Below, in pieces: positions 56,385 through 64,000 of a DNA stretch of 64,000 nt. The position numbers and the translations under genes are program-made. The stretch's first letter is position 1. Each line of letters opens with the position of its first letter. The notes under the pieces are model-generated. The model was not told the origin of the DNA, did not search any database, and saw only the letters and a list, made by a program, of their open reading frames with translations. Source of the stretch: Herbiconiux flava (lineage in GTDB: Bacteria; Actinomycetota; Actinomycetes; Actinomycetales; Microbacteriaceae); assembly GCF_013409865.1 (NCBI RefSeq), contig NZ_JACCBM010000001.1, positions 2,914,001 through 2,978,000 of the forward strand, written 5' to 3'.

Positions 56385-57155
56385 TCAGGAACAGGTGCCG
56401 AGCGTGCGGAGACTTTGCTCGTCGACCACGAAGTCCCGGGCCGAGGCCGTCGCTGTCGCTCCCCCGTCGGCGACGTCGAGCGAGTCGACCGTCACCCCCT
56501 GCGGGAGGTACGACGCGACGCAGACCGTGATCGGCTGCCCGGCCACGCCCTCGAGCAGGCCGCCGAGGTCGAGCGAGTTGCCGCCCTGGGTGAGCTCGGC
56601 GTCCTGCGGGGTGATCACGACGTCGGTTCCGGATGCGCTGACCTGCCCGGTCACGCGGTAGCCGACGCTCAGCCCCAGAACCTCCACACTGCCCTCGTAC
56701 GAGACGTCGCCGTCGCCGAGCGCGAGCTGCGCGTCGCCGGGAAGCGTGACGACCGCGTCGACCGCGGACTGGTCGAGCGAGATCGAGGCACGGATGTCCT
56801 CGACGGGCTTCGTCAGGTCGGTGGGTACGCCGGTCGCGACGACGTGGGCGGCGATCGGGATGCCGCTGACCGTGAGGGCCGGGGCGTCGAGCGTGACCTC
56901 GCCGAGCCGGCCGGCCGCCACCTGGGCGAGGAAGGAGAAGCCGGCGATGGACACGTCGACGTCGCCGTCGACGTTCTCGGGCAGCTGCTCCTCGATCTGG
57001 GTCGCCGCCTCGCCTTCGGCGTAGGCGCGGAAGGCGATGTCGGCGACGACGAGCGCCACAGCGAGCAGCACGAGCACCGCGACGAGCACCCAGGGCCAGC
57101 GGCGGTGGCGGCGGGGGGCGGGCGCGGTCTCGGCGGGCAGCGTCTCGGTCGTCAT
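56385..57155 (-). CDS. DUF2993 (LmeA-like) phospholipid-binding protein
   Basis: 256-residue exported or membrane-anchored protein. One transmembrane helix follows a basic N-terminus (RRHRRWPWVLVAVLVLLAVALVVADIAF, about 15-42). The outer part is the DUF2993 domain, with DVDVSIAGFSFLAQVAAGRLGEVTLDAPAL (about 65-94) and an all-beta pattern. Mycobacterial LmeA binds phosphoinositides and helps mannan elongation; whether this relative does the same is unknown. It lies between argS and lysA, a conserved actinobacterial position. Confidence 0.85.
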   Translation of the reverse strand: MTTETLPAETAPAPRRHRRWPWVLVAVLVLLAVALVVADIAFRAYAEGEAATQIEEQLPENVDGDVDVSIAGFSFLAQVAAGRLGEVTLDAPALTVSGIPIAAHVVATGVPTDLTKPVEDIRASISLDQSAVDAVVTLPGDAQLALGDGDVSYEGSVEVLGLSVGYRVTGQVSASGTDVVITPQDAELTQGGNSLDLGGLLEGVAGQPITVCVASYLPQGVTVDSLDVADGGATATASARDFVVDEQSLRTLGTCS

Positions 57156-57221
57156 GAGTTCATACTGCCCGGTCGACCCGATGCGCGCCTGCCCAATGCT
57201 CCGGGCACCGGCGCCGTACCA

Positions 57222-58877
57222 CTACATGCGGTCGGGCGCCGAGACGCCGAGCAGCTCGAGGCCGTTGCGGATGACCTGGCCCGTCGCGTCGTTCAGCCAG
57301 AGGCGCGTGCCGTGGATCGGCGCGAGCTCCTCGTCGCCGAACGGCAGCACCCGGCAGGCGTCGTACCAACGGTGGTAGTAGCCCGCGAGCTCCTCGAGGT
57401 AGCGCGCCACGCGGTGCGGCTCCCGCAGTTCGGCCGCGTGCGCCACCACCCGGGGGAACTCCTGCAGCGCGCCGAGCAGCGCCGTCTCGGTGGGGTGCAC
57501 GAGCAGCGCCGGCTCGAAGTCGGCGCGGGTGACCCCGGCGTCGGCCGCGTTGCGGGCGACCGAGCGGGTGCGGGCGTGCGCGTACTGCACGTAGAAGACG
57601 GGGTTGTCGTTGGTGCGCGAGCGCAGCTTCTCGCCGTCGAGCGACAGCGGGGAGTCGGCCGGGTAGCGGCCGAGCCAGTAGCGCAGCGCGTCGGCGCCGA
57701 GCCAGTCGAGCAGGTCGTCGAGCTCGATGATGTTGCCCGCGCGCTTGGAGAGCTTCGCACCGTTGAGGTTGACCAGCTGACCGATCAGCGCCGTGAGCGT
57801 GTCGGGGTCGTCGCCGGCGGCGGCCGCGAGGGCCTTCAGACGCCCCACGTAGCCGTGGTGGTCGGCGCCGAGCAGGTAGATCTTCTCGCCGAAGCCCCGG
57901 TCCTTCTTGCTGAGGTAGTAGGCCGCGTCCGCCGCGAAGTAGGTGACCACGCCGTTGCCGCGGGTGAGCACCCGATCCTTGTCGTCGCCGAAGTCGGTGG
58001 TGCGCACCCAGACGGCGTCGTCGGCCTCGAAGACGTGACCCTGGGCCCGGAGGCGTGCCTCGGCGTCGTCGATCGCGGTGAGGCCGGTCTGCGCATCCGG
58101 AGCATGCAGCGTGCGCTCGGAGAAGAACACGTCGAAATGCACGTGGAAGTTCGCCAGCGACTGCTTGATCTCGGCCAGCTGGTACTCGTAGGCGAGGTCG
58201 CGGGCGATGGCCAGCGCCTCGTCGTCGGGCTTGTCGAGGAGGTCGGGCACGGCGGCCAGCACGCGCTGCGCGAGGCTCTGGATGTAGGGGCCGGGGTAGC
58301 CCTTCTCGGGCGTCGGCAGGCCCTTGGCTGCGGCGAGCACCGAGAGGCCGAAGGTGTCCATCTGGCTGCCGGCGTCGTTGATGTAGTACTCGGTCGTGAC
58401 CTCGGCACCGGATGCGCGGAGCACGCGCGCGATCGAGTCGCCGAGAGCGGCCCAGCGGGTGTGGCCGATGTGCAACGGGCCGGTGGGGTTCGCCGAGACG
58501 AACTCCATGTTGATGGTGTGCCCGGCGAGCACGGCGTTGTGACCGAACGACTCGCCCGCCTCGACGACGGTGCGGGCGATCTCGCCCGCGGCGGCCGCAT
58601 CGAGGGTGATGTTGATGAAGCCGGGGCCGGCGACGTCGACGGCCGAGACGCCGTCGATGCGCTGGATCAGCGGGGCGAGCTCGAGGGCGAAGTCGCGCGG
58701 GTTCGTGCCGAGGCGCTTGGCCAGCTTCATCGCGATGTTCGAGGCCCAGTCGCCGTGGTCGCGGTTGCGAGGACGCTCCACCGTGGTGTCGGACTCGGTG
58801 ATCGACACGTCGGGCACACCGGCCAGGCGGTCGCTCACGATGGCGAACAGAGCGGCGGAGAGGGCTTCAGGAGTCAC
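57222..58877 (-). CDS. argS: Arginyl-tRNA synthetase
   Basis: 551-residue class I synthetase. The HIGH motif appears as GPLHIGHTRWAALGD (about 132-146) and the KMSKS-like motif as NGAKLSKRAGNII (about 370-382). The N-terminal Arg-tRNA D-loop domain (about 1-100) and the DALR C-terminal domain, ending in ATGQVIRNGLELLGVSAPDRM, are complete. Its GTG/ATG start at 58877 is 39 bp downstream of the transglutaminase gene. It heads the argS-DUF2993-lysA order seen widely in actinobacteria. Confidence 0.96.
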   Translation of the reverse strand: MTPEALSAALFAIVSDRLAGVPDVSITESDTTVERPRNRDHGDWASNIAMKLAKRLGTNPRDFALELAPLIQRIDGVSAVDVAGPGFINITLDAAAAGEIARTVVEAGESFGHNAVLAGHTINMEFVSANPTGPLHIGHTRWAALGDSIARVLRASGAEVTTEYYINDAGSQMDTFGLSVLAAAKGLPTPEKGYPGPYIQSLAQRVLAAVPDLLDKPDDEALAIARDLAYEYQLAEIKQSLANFHVHFDVFFSERTLHAPDAQTGLTAIDDAEARLRAQGHVFEADDAVWVRTTDFGDDKDRVLTRGNGVVTYFAADAAYYLSKKDRGFGEKIYLLGADHHGYVGRLKALAAAAGDDPDTLTALIGQLVNLNGAKLSKRAGNIIELDDLLDWLGADALRYWLGRYPADSPLSLDGEKLRSRTNDNPVFYVQYAHARTRSVARNAADAGVTRADFEPALLVHPTETALLGALQEFPRVVAHAAELREPHRVARYLEELAGYYHRWYDACRVLPFGDEELAPIHGTRLWLNDATGQVIRNGLELLGVSAPDRM

Positions 58878-58916
58878 GGCGTACGATCCTACCGTTCGGG
58901 GCGGTCGAGGGCTGTG

Positions 58917-59711
58917 TCAGCCGAGCTGCACCAGGCGGTCGATGTCGTCGTTCGGCAGCACGTCGACGACGGCCGAGACCTCGAGGCGATCGAGCCGGAG
59001 GTAGCCGCCGTGGTTCGTCAGGAACGCGGTGTCGCTCGCGTCGCGTCCGGTGGCGATGCGCAGCAGCGAGTCGCGGGGCGCCAGCGTGGTCGCGTCGACC
59101 ACCTGCCACTCGCCGTCGATGTGCGCCTCGGCGACCGCGTGGAAGTCCATCGGGTAGAGGCCCGGGGCGTAGACCGACGCGAGGCGGGCCGGCACGTCGA
59201 GCGCGCGCAGCAGCGCGATCACGAGGTGCGCGTAGTCGCGGCAGACGCCCTGGCGCAGGAGCAGGGTCTGCACCGCGCCGTCGGTGGGAGCGCTGGAGCC
59301 GGGCACGTAGCTGAGCTCCTCCCCCACCCACGAGCTCACCGCGGTCAGCAGGTCGCGGCCGGCGAGACCGCGGAACTCGGCCTGCGCTGTCGGGAGCAGG
59401 GTGTCGCTCTCGCAGTAGCGGCTGGGCCGGAGATAGCGGATGAGGTCGACCGTCTCGGTCGGCGCCGGCACCGTGCGGCCCTCGGCGGTGGCCTCGTAGC
59501 GGGCCGAGAAGCGGCCGGGCTGCACATCGAACACGTGCAGTCGGGTGCCGTGCTGGTCGAGCACCGTCTCGAAGTCGACGGGCTCGCCGTCGAGGCAGTA
59601 CTCGATCACCTCGCGGGAGAGCTCGGCGCCCTCGGCAGCGGCGATCGAGAACACGACGGTGGTGGCGCGATCGATGGTGGCGTCGATCGCGGCGGTGACG
59701 GAGCGCTGCAT
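58917..59711 (-). CDS. Transglutaminase-like cysteine peptidase family protein
   Basis: 264-residue cytosolic protein. The N-terminal beta domain (about 1-110) is followed by the transglutaminase core: Cys in LRQGVCRDYAHLVIALLRAL (about 160), His in MDFHAVAEAHIDGEWQVVDAT (about 194) and Asp in the same VDAT segment. The order C-H-D is right for the superfamily. Similar bacterial proteins are encoded near ATP-grasp and alpha-E proteins in a ligase-like system, but those partners are absent here. It diverges from the tRNA-Arg gene. Confidence 0.86.
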   Translation of the reverse strand: MQRSVTAAIDATIDRATTVVFSIAAAEGAELSREVIEYCLDGEPVDFETVLDQHGTRLHVFDVQPGRFSARYEATAEGRTVPAPTETVDLIRYLRPSRYCESDTLLPTAQAEFRGLAGRDLLTAVSSWVGEELSYVPGSSAPTDGAVQTLLLRQGVCRDYAHLVIALLRALDVPARLASVYAPGLYPMDFHAVAEAHIDGEWQVVDATTLAPRDSLLRIATGRDASDTAFLTNHGGYLRLDRLEVSAVVDVLPNDDIDRLVQLG

Positions 59712-59792
59712 GCGTCGTTCCTCTCGGGTCGGGGAGGTGTGGCGGTGGCGGTACCGGTGTGGCGTGTGGCGGACGTGACGGCTGTTGCCTGC

Positions 59793-59798
59793 TAATCT
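59793..59798 (+). promoter_or_regulatory. Possible -10 element for tRNA-Arg
   Basis: TAATCT, 15 bp before the tRNA 5' end. No good -35 hexamer at normal spacing, so only the position and the AT-rich hexamer in a GC-rich region support it. Confidence 0.35.
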
Positions 59799-59813
59799 GT
59801 TCAGGCACCCCGG

Positions 59814-59886
59814 GCCCCCATAGCTCAGGGGATAGAGCGTCTGCCTCCGGAGCAGAAGGCCGTAGGTTCAAATCCTACTGGGGGCA
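59814..59886 (+). tRNA. tRNA-Arg (anticodon CCG)
   Basis: 73-nt cloverleaf: acceptor stem GCCCCCA/TGGGGGC, D-arm GCTC...GAGC, anticodon stem TCTGC/GCAGA around loop CTCCGGA with anticodon CCG (reads CGG), T-arm GTAGG/CCTAC with TTCAAAT, discriminator A. CCA is not encoded after the discriminator (the next bases are CAG). CGG is a common arginine codon in this GC-rich genome. Confidence 0.97.
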
Positions 59887-59906
59887 CAGATCTCCTCGAG
59901 GAACAA

Positions 59907-59940
59907 GAAGTCCGCCTGCAGCCTGGCTGCGGCGGACTTC
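59907..59940. terminator. Hairpin shared by tRNA-Arg and the convergent NlpC/P60 gene
   Basis: GAAGTCCGCC pairs exactly with GGCGGACTTC; the inner GCAGC/GCTGC arms extend the stem with one bulged T and a CTG loop. It lies 20 bp past the tRNA and 32 bp beyond the NlpC/P60 stop on the opposite strand, so it may end transcripts from both sides. Confidence 0.7.
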
Positions 59941-59972
59941 TCGCTTTCCCGGCCCTCGTCTATACGAGGCGT

Positions 59973-61319
59973 CTAGACGAGGCGCACGAAGTAGTAGCTG
60001 CCCCAGAGACCGGTCGCGTGGGTGACGTAGCGGCCCCAGTCGGGCGAGTGGATGACTCCGCCGCTGCCGTCGTAGATGCCGATGTGCGCGCCGGGCCAGA
60101 CCACGAGGTCGCCGGCCTGGGCGTCCTGCGCCGAGACCCGCACGCCCATGGCGGCCTGGTTGCTCACCATGCGCGGCAGCGAGATGCCGAACTGACCGTA
60201 GACGTACTGGGTCAGGCCGTCGCAGCCGAAGGAGTCGTTGGGGTTCGCGCCCCAGCCGTAGGGCACCACGCCGACGAACTGCTCGGCGTACGCCACGACG
60301 GCGGCGCCGCTGTACGACTGCGCGGGCGGGCTGACGACGATGCCGCCGCCACCGCCACCGCCGGAACCGCCAGAGCCGCCGCCGCTGGAGGAGCCGCCAC
60401 CACCGCCGGACGACGAGCCGCCCTCGTCGGAGCCGCCACCGCTGCCGCCACCCGAGCCACCGGCGTTCTGCGCGGCCTCCTCGGCCGCCTGCTGTGCCGC
60501 CGCCTCGGACGCCGCCGCTGCGGCCGCCGCCTGCTCCTCGGCGATGCGCCGCTGACGCTCGGCCTCCACGCCGGCCGTGTACTGGGCCTCGGTGACGTCG
60601 GCCGCGTTCTTCAGCACGGTCACCTGCACGGTCAGTTCGGCCTGGTGGGCCTCCTGCTCGAGCAGCGCCGACTGCACGGCCTTCTGCGCGTCGATCGCGG
60701 ACTGCAGCGAGACCTTCGCCACGTCGGCGAGCTTCTGCAGCTCGGCCTCCGCGACCTCGGCCTGGTCGGTCAGTGCCGTGGCCGTGTTCTGGTCCTGCTT
60801 GGCCGCCGTGAAGACCTCCTGCGAGGTCTCGGAGAGCTTGGACATGGTGCCGAGCTGGTAGAGCAGGTCGTCGCTGCCCGAGCCGGAGACCATCAGCTGC
60901 GAGGTGAGGTCGTTACCGGCGCTCCGGGCGAACTGGGCGGCGAGGCCGGCGGCGCGCTTCTTCGACGCCTCGGCGTCGGCGGCGGCCTGCTCGGCCTGGG
61001 CTTTCAGCGACTCGGCGGCGCGGGTCTTGTCGGCCAGCGCATCCTGAGCGGCCTTGTCGGCGGCCCAGGCCTCGTCGGCAGCGGCCTTGGCCTGGTCGAC
61101 CTGCGTCTGCAGGCCGGTGATCAGGCCCTCGAGCTCGGCGACCTTGCTCTGCGTGGCGCTCTGGCTGGCACGCGCGGCGACGACGTCGTTCCACGACGGG
61201 TAGTCGGTGGCGGCGGCCGGCGACGCGATGAACAGGCTCGCGGCGAGGGCGGCAGCGGTCGCGAGGGCCGCGACGGCAGGCGCCCGGCGGCGACGGGCAG
61301 GCGTGGGGTCGAGCGGCAT
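59973..61319 (-). CDS. Secreted NlpC/P60 family peptidoglycan hydrolase with coiled coil
   Basis: 448-residue exported endopeptidase. A signal peptide with basic start (ARRRRAPAVAALATAAALAASLFIASPAAA, about 8-36) precedes a long coiled coil (about 45-270) resembling the PcsB/RipA-type N-terminus. A Gly/Ser-rich linker (about 280-325) leads to the NlpC/P60 domain. Catalytic Cys is in DSFGCDGLTQYVYGQFG (about 366), His in PGAHIGIYDGSG (about 415) and the third polar residue region is HSPDWGRYV. The usual D-C-S-G motif is G-C-D-G here, yet the catalytic Cys and His remain. Probably cleaves D-Glu-mDAP-type bonds during cell division. Confidence 0.9.
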   Translation of the reverse strand: MPLDPTPARRRRAPAVAALATAAALAASLFIASPAAATDYPSWNDVVAARASQSATQSKVAELEGLITGLQTQVDQAKAAADEAWAADKAAQDALADKTRAAESLKAQAEQAAADAEASKKRAAGLAAQFARSAGNDLTSQLMVSGSGSDDLLYQLGTMSKLSETSQEVFTAAKQDQNTATALTDQAEVAEAELQKLADVAKVSLQSAIDAQKAVQSALLEQEAHQAELTVQVTVLKNAADVTEAQYTAGVEAERQRRIAEEQAAAAAAASEAAAQQAAEEAAQNAGGSGGGSGGGSDEGGSSSGGGGGSSSGGGSGGSGGGGGGGIVVSPPAQSYSGAAVVAYAEQFVGVVPYGWGANPNDSFGCDGLTQYVYGQFGISLPRMVSNQAAMGVRVSAQDAQAGDLVVWPGAHIGIYDGSGGVIHSPDWGRYVTHATGLWGSYYFVRLV

Positions 61320-61491
61320 GGGAGGACCTCTGATGATCGGGTGACGCGTCGACTCGAGTAACTCCAGTCACACACGCAACATCAACAACTTCGATCACAG
61401 TAGCAACACGCCGACGACAATGACAGTCCGGAGGGCAGGGCGGACGTAAGGTTCGGCGCTCGGGCCGGCGCCGGCGCCGGCTGACATGTGC

Positions 61492-62241
61492 TCAGGCCGC
61501 GACGGCGAGGGCGGGCTCGGTGACCACGGCGAGCAGGGCTCCGAACTGGCCGCGCACCGCTCCCGGGTCCTCCGGGTGCCACTGCACTCCGAGCACCGGC
61601 GCCTCGCGGTGCGCGATCGCCTCGACGAGCCCGTCGTGGGCGACGGCGGCCACCGCGAGTCCGCTACCGAGCCGGGCCACGGCCTGGTGGTGGGCGCTCT
61701 GGGTCGAGACGACCCGGCCGAGCCGGTCGATCAGCGACCCGGCCAGCGGCGTGCCGGCGGTCAGCTCCACGTCATGGGTCGACATCACGCGCTCGATCGG
61801 CTCTCCGTCGCGGCGGTGGGCCGAGCCCTCCCCCAGGTCCTGCACAAGGGTGCCGCCGAGCGCGACGTTGATGATCTGGTGGCCGCGGCAGATGCCGAGA
61901 AGCGGCGTGCCGCGGTCGACGGCCCGGCGGGCGATGGTGAGCTGCGCCTCGTCGGCGCGCTCGGCGTGCCGGCCCTCGGCGCGGTAGCCGCGGGCGGCGC
62001 CGTAGTACTCGGGGGCGATGTCCTCGCCGCCGAGCAGCACCACGGCGTCGGCGCGGTCGGTGCGGGCGAGGGTGTCGACCACGGACGTGTCCTCGGCCGC
62101 GACGACTTCGACCGTCCAGCCCGAGGCCTGCGACACGGCGACGGCCCGGCGCATCAGCATCGTCGAGTACGCGTGGTACTCCGGCGCGTGCGGCCGGTGA
62201 GCCGTCACGGTGACGATGCTGAGGGTGCGGGCGGTGGTCAT
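61492..62241 (-). CDS. Gamma-glutamyl-gamma-aminobutyrate hydrolase family protein (PuuD-like)
   Basis: 249-residue class I glutamine-amidotransferase fold. The nucleophile is the Cys in PLLGICRGHQIINVALGG (about 118), with the His in VLGVQWHPEDPGAVRG (about 219) and the following Glu completing the triad. An oxyanion region VVLLGGEDIAPEYYG (about 69-83) is present. In E. coli PuuD frees GABA from gamma-Glu-GABA in putrescine breakdown; no other Puu gene is nearby, so the substrate is open. N-terminus is at ATG 62241, no signal peptide. Confidence 0.88.
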   Translation of the reverse strand: MTTARTLSIVTVTAHRPHAPEYHAYSTMLMRRAVAVSQASGWTVEVVAAEDTSVVDTLARTDRADAVVLLGGEDIAPEYYGAARGYRAEGRHAERADEAQLTIARRAVDRGTPLLGICRGHQIINVALGGTLVQDLGEGSAHRRDGEPIERVMSTHDVELTAGTPLAGSLIDRLGRVVSTQSAHHQAVARLGSGLAVAAVAHDGLVEAIAHREAPVLGVQWHPEDPGAVRGQFGALLAVVTEPALAVAA

Positions 62242-62452
62242 GGCTCAATCCTGTCGAGTGGCGGCGGCACGTGCATCCGCTCGTGTCATGCGGCGCAACA
62301 CAGGGAGTTCGTCGCGGGCACCGCATACGACTGGGTGGGATCGGATGTCACTTGCCGCCGCGCTCCCACCCACCCGGGAGGCTCCCGGGAATCTCTCGGA
62401 CAGCGCACGGATTCGTAGCGGGCCCGGCCCCCTCCCTCCTAGACTTCACGCA

Positions 62453-64000
62453 ATGAGACAGCCCCTCCCGGCCCGCGCCTCCGCGCGAGCGCCGCACCGC
62501 CTCCTCGCCCGGATCGGCGCCTCCGCCGGCGCGATCGCCCTCACCGCGCTCGCCCTCGTCGTGGCTCCGGCCCAGCCCGCCCTGGCCGGCGACCCGGTGT
62601 CGCTCGACGGCCGCTACGTGGTCGACGAGGCGGGCGTGCTCGACGGCTCCACCGCCGAGGTGCAGGACGCGATCGACACCCTCGCCACCGAGCAGGGCGT
62701 CAACCTCTTCGTCATCTACACCGACAGCTTCGAGAACCCCGCCGACCGCCAGCAGTGGGCCAGCGAGACCGCCCAGCTGAACCAGCTCGGCACCAACGAC
62801 GTGCTGCTCGCCGTCGCCGTCGACGACCGGCTCTACCAGCTCTCGGTCGACTCCGGCTTCCCGCTCGACGACCAGCAGCTGCAGAGCATCGAGACCGACG
62901 ACATCGTGCCGCAGCTGCGTGAGGGCGACTGGGCCGGTGCCGCCGTGGCGGCCGCCCAGGGTCTCGACGGCGCGCTCGGCGGCAGCGGATCGGTCGACGG
63001 CACCGCCGACAGCGACGGGGCCGGCCTCCTCGGCGGGTTCATCTGGGTGGTCGCGATCCTCGTCGTCCTGCTCGTCGGCGCCGTGGTGATCGCGCTCGTG
63101 CTGCGCCGCCGCCGCACGCTCGACAAGGCCGTCACAGCCCAGGCGCAGGCCGCCGGGCCGAGCCAGAAGGAGCTCGACCAGAAGGTCGGCGCCCTGCTCG
63201 TCGAGCTCGACGACGCCGTCACCTCCAGCACCGAGGAGCTCGGCTTCGCCGTGGCGCAGTTCGGCGCCGAGGCCACCGCCCCCTTCCAGACCGCGCTCAC
63301 CGAGGTGAAGGCCGAGCTGTCCCGCGCCTTCACCATCAAGCAGAAGCTCGACGACGCCGAGCCCGACACCGCCGAGGAGCGGCGCGCCTTATCACTCGAG
63401 ATCATCGACATCTGCGAGAAGGCGGATGCGCGGCTCGACTCCGAGGCCGAGGCCTTCGACGCCCTGCGCGACGTCGAGCGCGACCCCGCACCCGCCCTCG
63501 CCGAGGCGCGGAGCGAGCTCACCGACTCCGAGACCGCCCCGGCCGAGGTGCGGGAGCGCCTCGCCGCCCTCGGCGCGAGCTACGACCCCGCCGCGCTCGG
63601 CACCGTCGAGGGCAGCGCCGAGCAGATCGAGAAGCTCCGGGCCTTCGCCACCACGCAGCTGACCGAGGCCGAACAGGCGATCGCGGCGGGGCGCACGGGC
63701 GAGGCTGCGGTGCAGATCCGAGCCGCGCGCCAGGCCTCGGCGCAGGTGCGCACGCTCGCCCTCGCCGTCCTCACGCTCGAGAAGAACCTCCGCGAGGCCT
63801 CCGCCGGGCTCGCCGCCGCGGTCGCCGATGCCGAGTCCGACCTCGCGGCCGCCGCGCAGCTCGAGGCGAGCCGCCCCGGCACCGGCATCGCCGGGCTCTC
63901 GGCCGCGGTGGGCGTCGAGCTCGAACGGGCGCGCACCACCGGCGCCCGCGATCCGCTGAACGCCCGGCAGTCCCTCGAGCGTGCCGACGCGCCGCTCGAT
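62453..64000 (+). CDS. Secreted TPM-domain protein with C-terminal coiled coil (3' end outside window)
   Basis: At least 516 codons, open to the right edge. A signal peptide (arginine-rich start, then IGASAGAIALTALALVVAPA, cleavage likely after ALA near residue 45) is followed by a TPM_phosphatase domain: VDEAGVLDGSTAEVQDAIDTL (about 58-78) and TNDVLLAVAVDDRLYQLSV. A single transmembrane helix (about 192-215, WVVAILVVLLVGAVVIALVL) precedes a cytosolic helical part rich in Ala/Glu with LDKAVTAQAQAAGPSQKELDQKVG. TPM proteins such as PspC-associated and YgcG-like ones are often membrane stress proteins; role here unknown. The ATG at 62453 has no strong ribosome site. Confidence 0.85.
   Translation, partial: MRQPLPARASARAPHRLLARIGASAGAIALTALALVVAPAQPALAGDPVSLDGRYVVDEAGVLDGSTAEVQDAIDTLATEQGVNLFVIYTDSFENPADRQQWASETAQLNQLGTNDVLLAVAVDDRLYQLSVDSGFPLDDQQLQSIETDDIVPQLREGDWAGAAVAAAQGLDGALGGSGSVDGTADSDGAGLLGGFIWVVAILVVLLVGAVVIALVLRRRRTLDKAVTAQAQAAGPSQKELDQKVGALLVELDDAVTSSTEELGFAVAQFGAEATAPFQTALTEVKAELSRAFTIKQKLDDAEPDTAEERRALSLEIIDICEKADARLDSEAEAFDALRDVERDPAPALAEARSELTDSETAPAEVRERLAALGASYDPAALGTVEGSAEQIEKLRAFATTQLTEAEQAIAAGRTGEAAVQIRAARQASAQVRTLALAVLTLEKNLREASAGLAAAVADAESDLAAAAQLEASRPGTGIAGLSAAVGVELERARTTGARDPLNARQSLERADAPLD

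Noticed and set aside
60343..60470. Gly/Ser-rich repeat in the NlpC/P60 gene as a mobile or CRISPR-like repeat
   Set aside because: It encodes a flexible linker with irregular codon repeats and no spacer structure.
61320..61491. Search for a c-di-AMP (ydaO) riboswitch upstream of the NlpC/P60 gene
   Set aside because: Such genes often carry one in actinobacteria, but the conserved GGGGAACC-type core was not found in this 172-bp gap.
62242..62452. Possible small gene in the 211-bp gap before the TPM protein
   Set aside because: Frames found are short, lack a ribosome site and show no conserved pattern; it is best taken as a divergent promoter region.

Overview
The window is a high-GC (roughly 70%) chromosomal segment with GTG-rich starts, short intergenic gaps and many 1-4 bp start/stop overlaps. 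Gene content and protein sequences point to an actinobacterium, most likely of the family Microbacteriaceae: argS-DUF2993-lysA-hom-thrC-thrB-rho-prfA-prmC-sua5-wecA-atp in one long minus-strand run, an infB operon with an alanine/glycine-rich IF2, and a Rho with a long disordered insertion. No insertion sequence, prophage, CRISPR array, rRNA or replication origin was seen. One tRNA gene is present. No gene-free stretch exceeds 300 bases; the longest gaps are 56120-56384 (265 bp), 50969-51196 (228 bp) and 62242-62452 (211 bp).

Layout. 1-6.5 kb (minus): the front part of a PrsW-like membrane protease running off the left edge, an aspartate ammonia-lyase/FAD-linked oxidase pair, an aldehyde dehydrogenase and a PiT phosphate transporter with a small membrane partner. 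6.6-11.6 kb: oligopeptidase B (+), a YciI-like protein, a solo SNF2-type helicase and a small membrane protein. 11.7-15.5 kb (+): a translationally coupled run of an unknown protein, pseudouridine-phosphate glycosidase, a PfkB kinase and an M20 peptidase. 15.5-22.5 kb (minus): an SGNH hydrolase, an SDR/DUF2867 protein, a deoC-ALDH-half-ALDH operon for deoxyribose catabolism, and an MFS permease.

22.5-35.3 kb (minus) is the translation cluster proS-nusA-ylxR-infB-rbfA ... truB-(two membrane proteins)-ribF. It is interrupted between rbfA and truB by three plus-strand genes (a uridine-kinase-like protein lacking its P-loop, mutY and a DUF222/HNH nuclease), and no rimP lies before nusA. 35.4-36.8 kb holds an Ogt/MGMT homologue and yaaA. 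36.8-44.4 kb is the complete F1Fo ATP synthase operon (atpI-like, B, E, F, H, A, G, D, C) with a recognisable promoter and terminator hairpin. 44.4-58.9 kb is the wecA/sua5/prmC/prfA/rho/thrBC/hom/lysA/argS run, so translation termination and aspartate-family amino-acid synthesis are neighbours. 58.9-64 kb: a transglutaminase, tRNA-Arg(CCG), a secreted NlpC/P60 hydrolase, a class-I glutamine amidotransferase of the PuuD type and the start of a secreted TPM-domain protein cut by the right edge.

Most of the window is core genome. The most unusual signals are small-scale: in-frame tandem repeats placed at the 5' ends of genes (27-bp periods carrying a GTG in each unit at pfkB and thrB, plus repeats at thrC, the lysA leader, prmC's 3' flank and the truB tail), a paralogue that has lost its kinase P-loop, a half-length aldehyde dehydrogenase translationally coupled to a full-length one, and hairpins whose G-U pairing makes them stable on only one strand.
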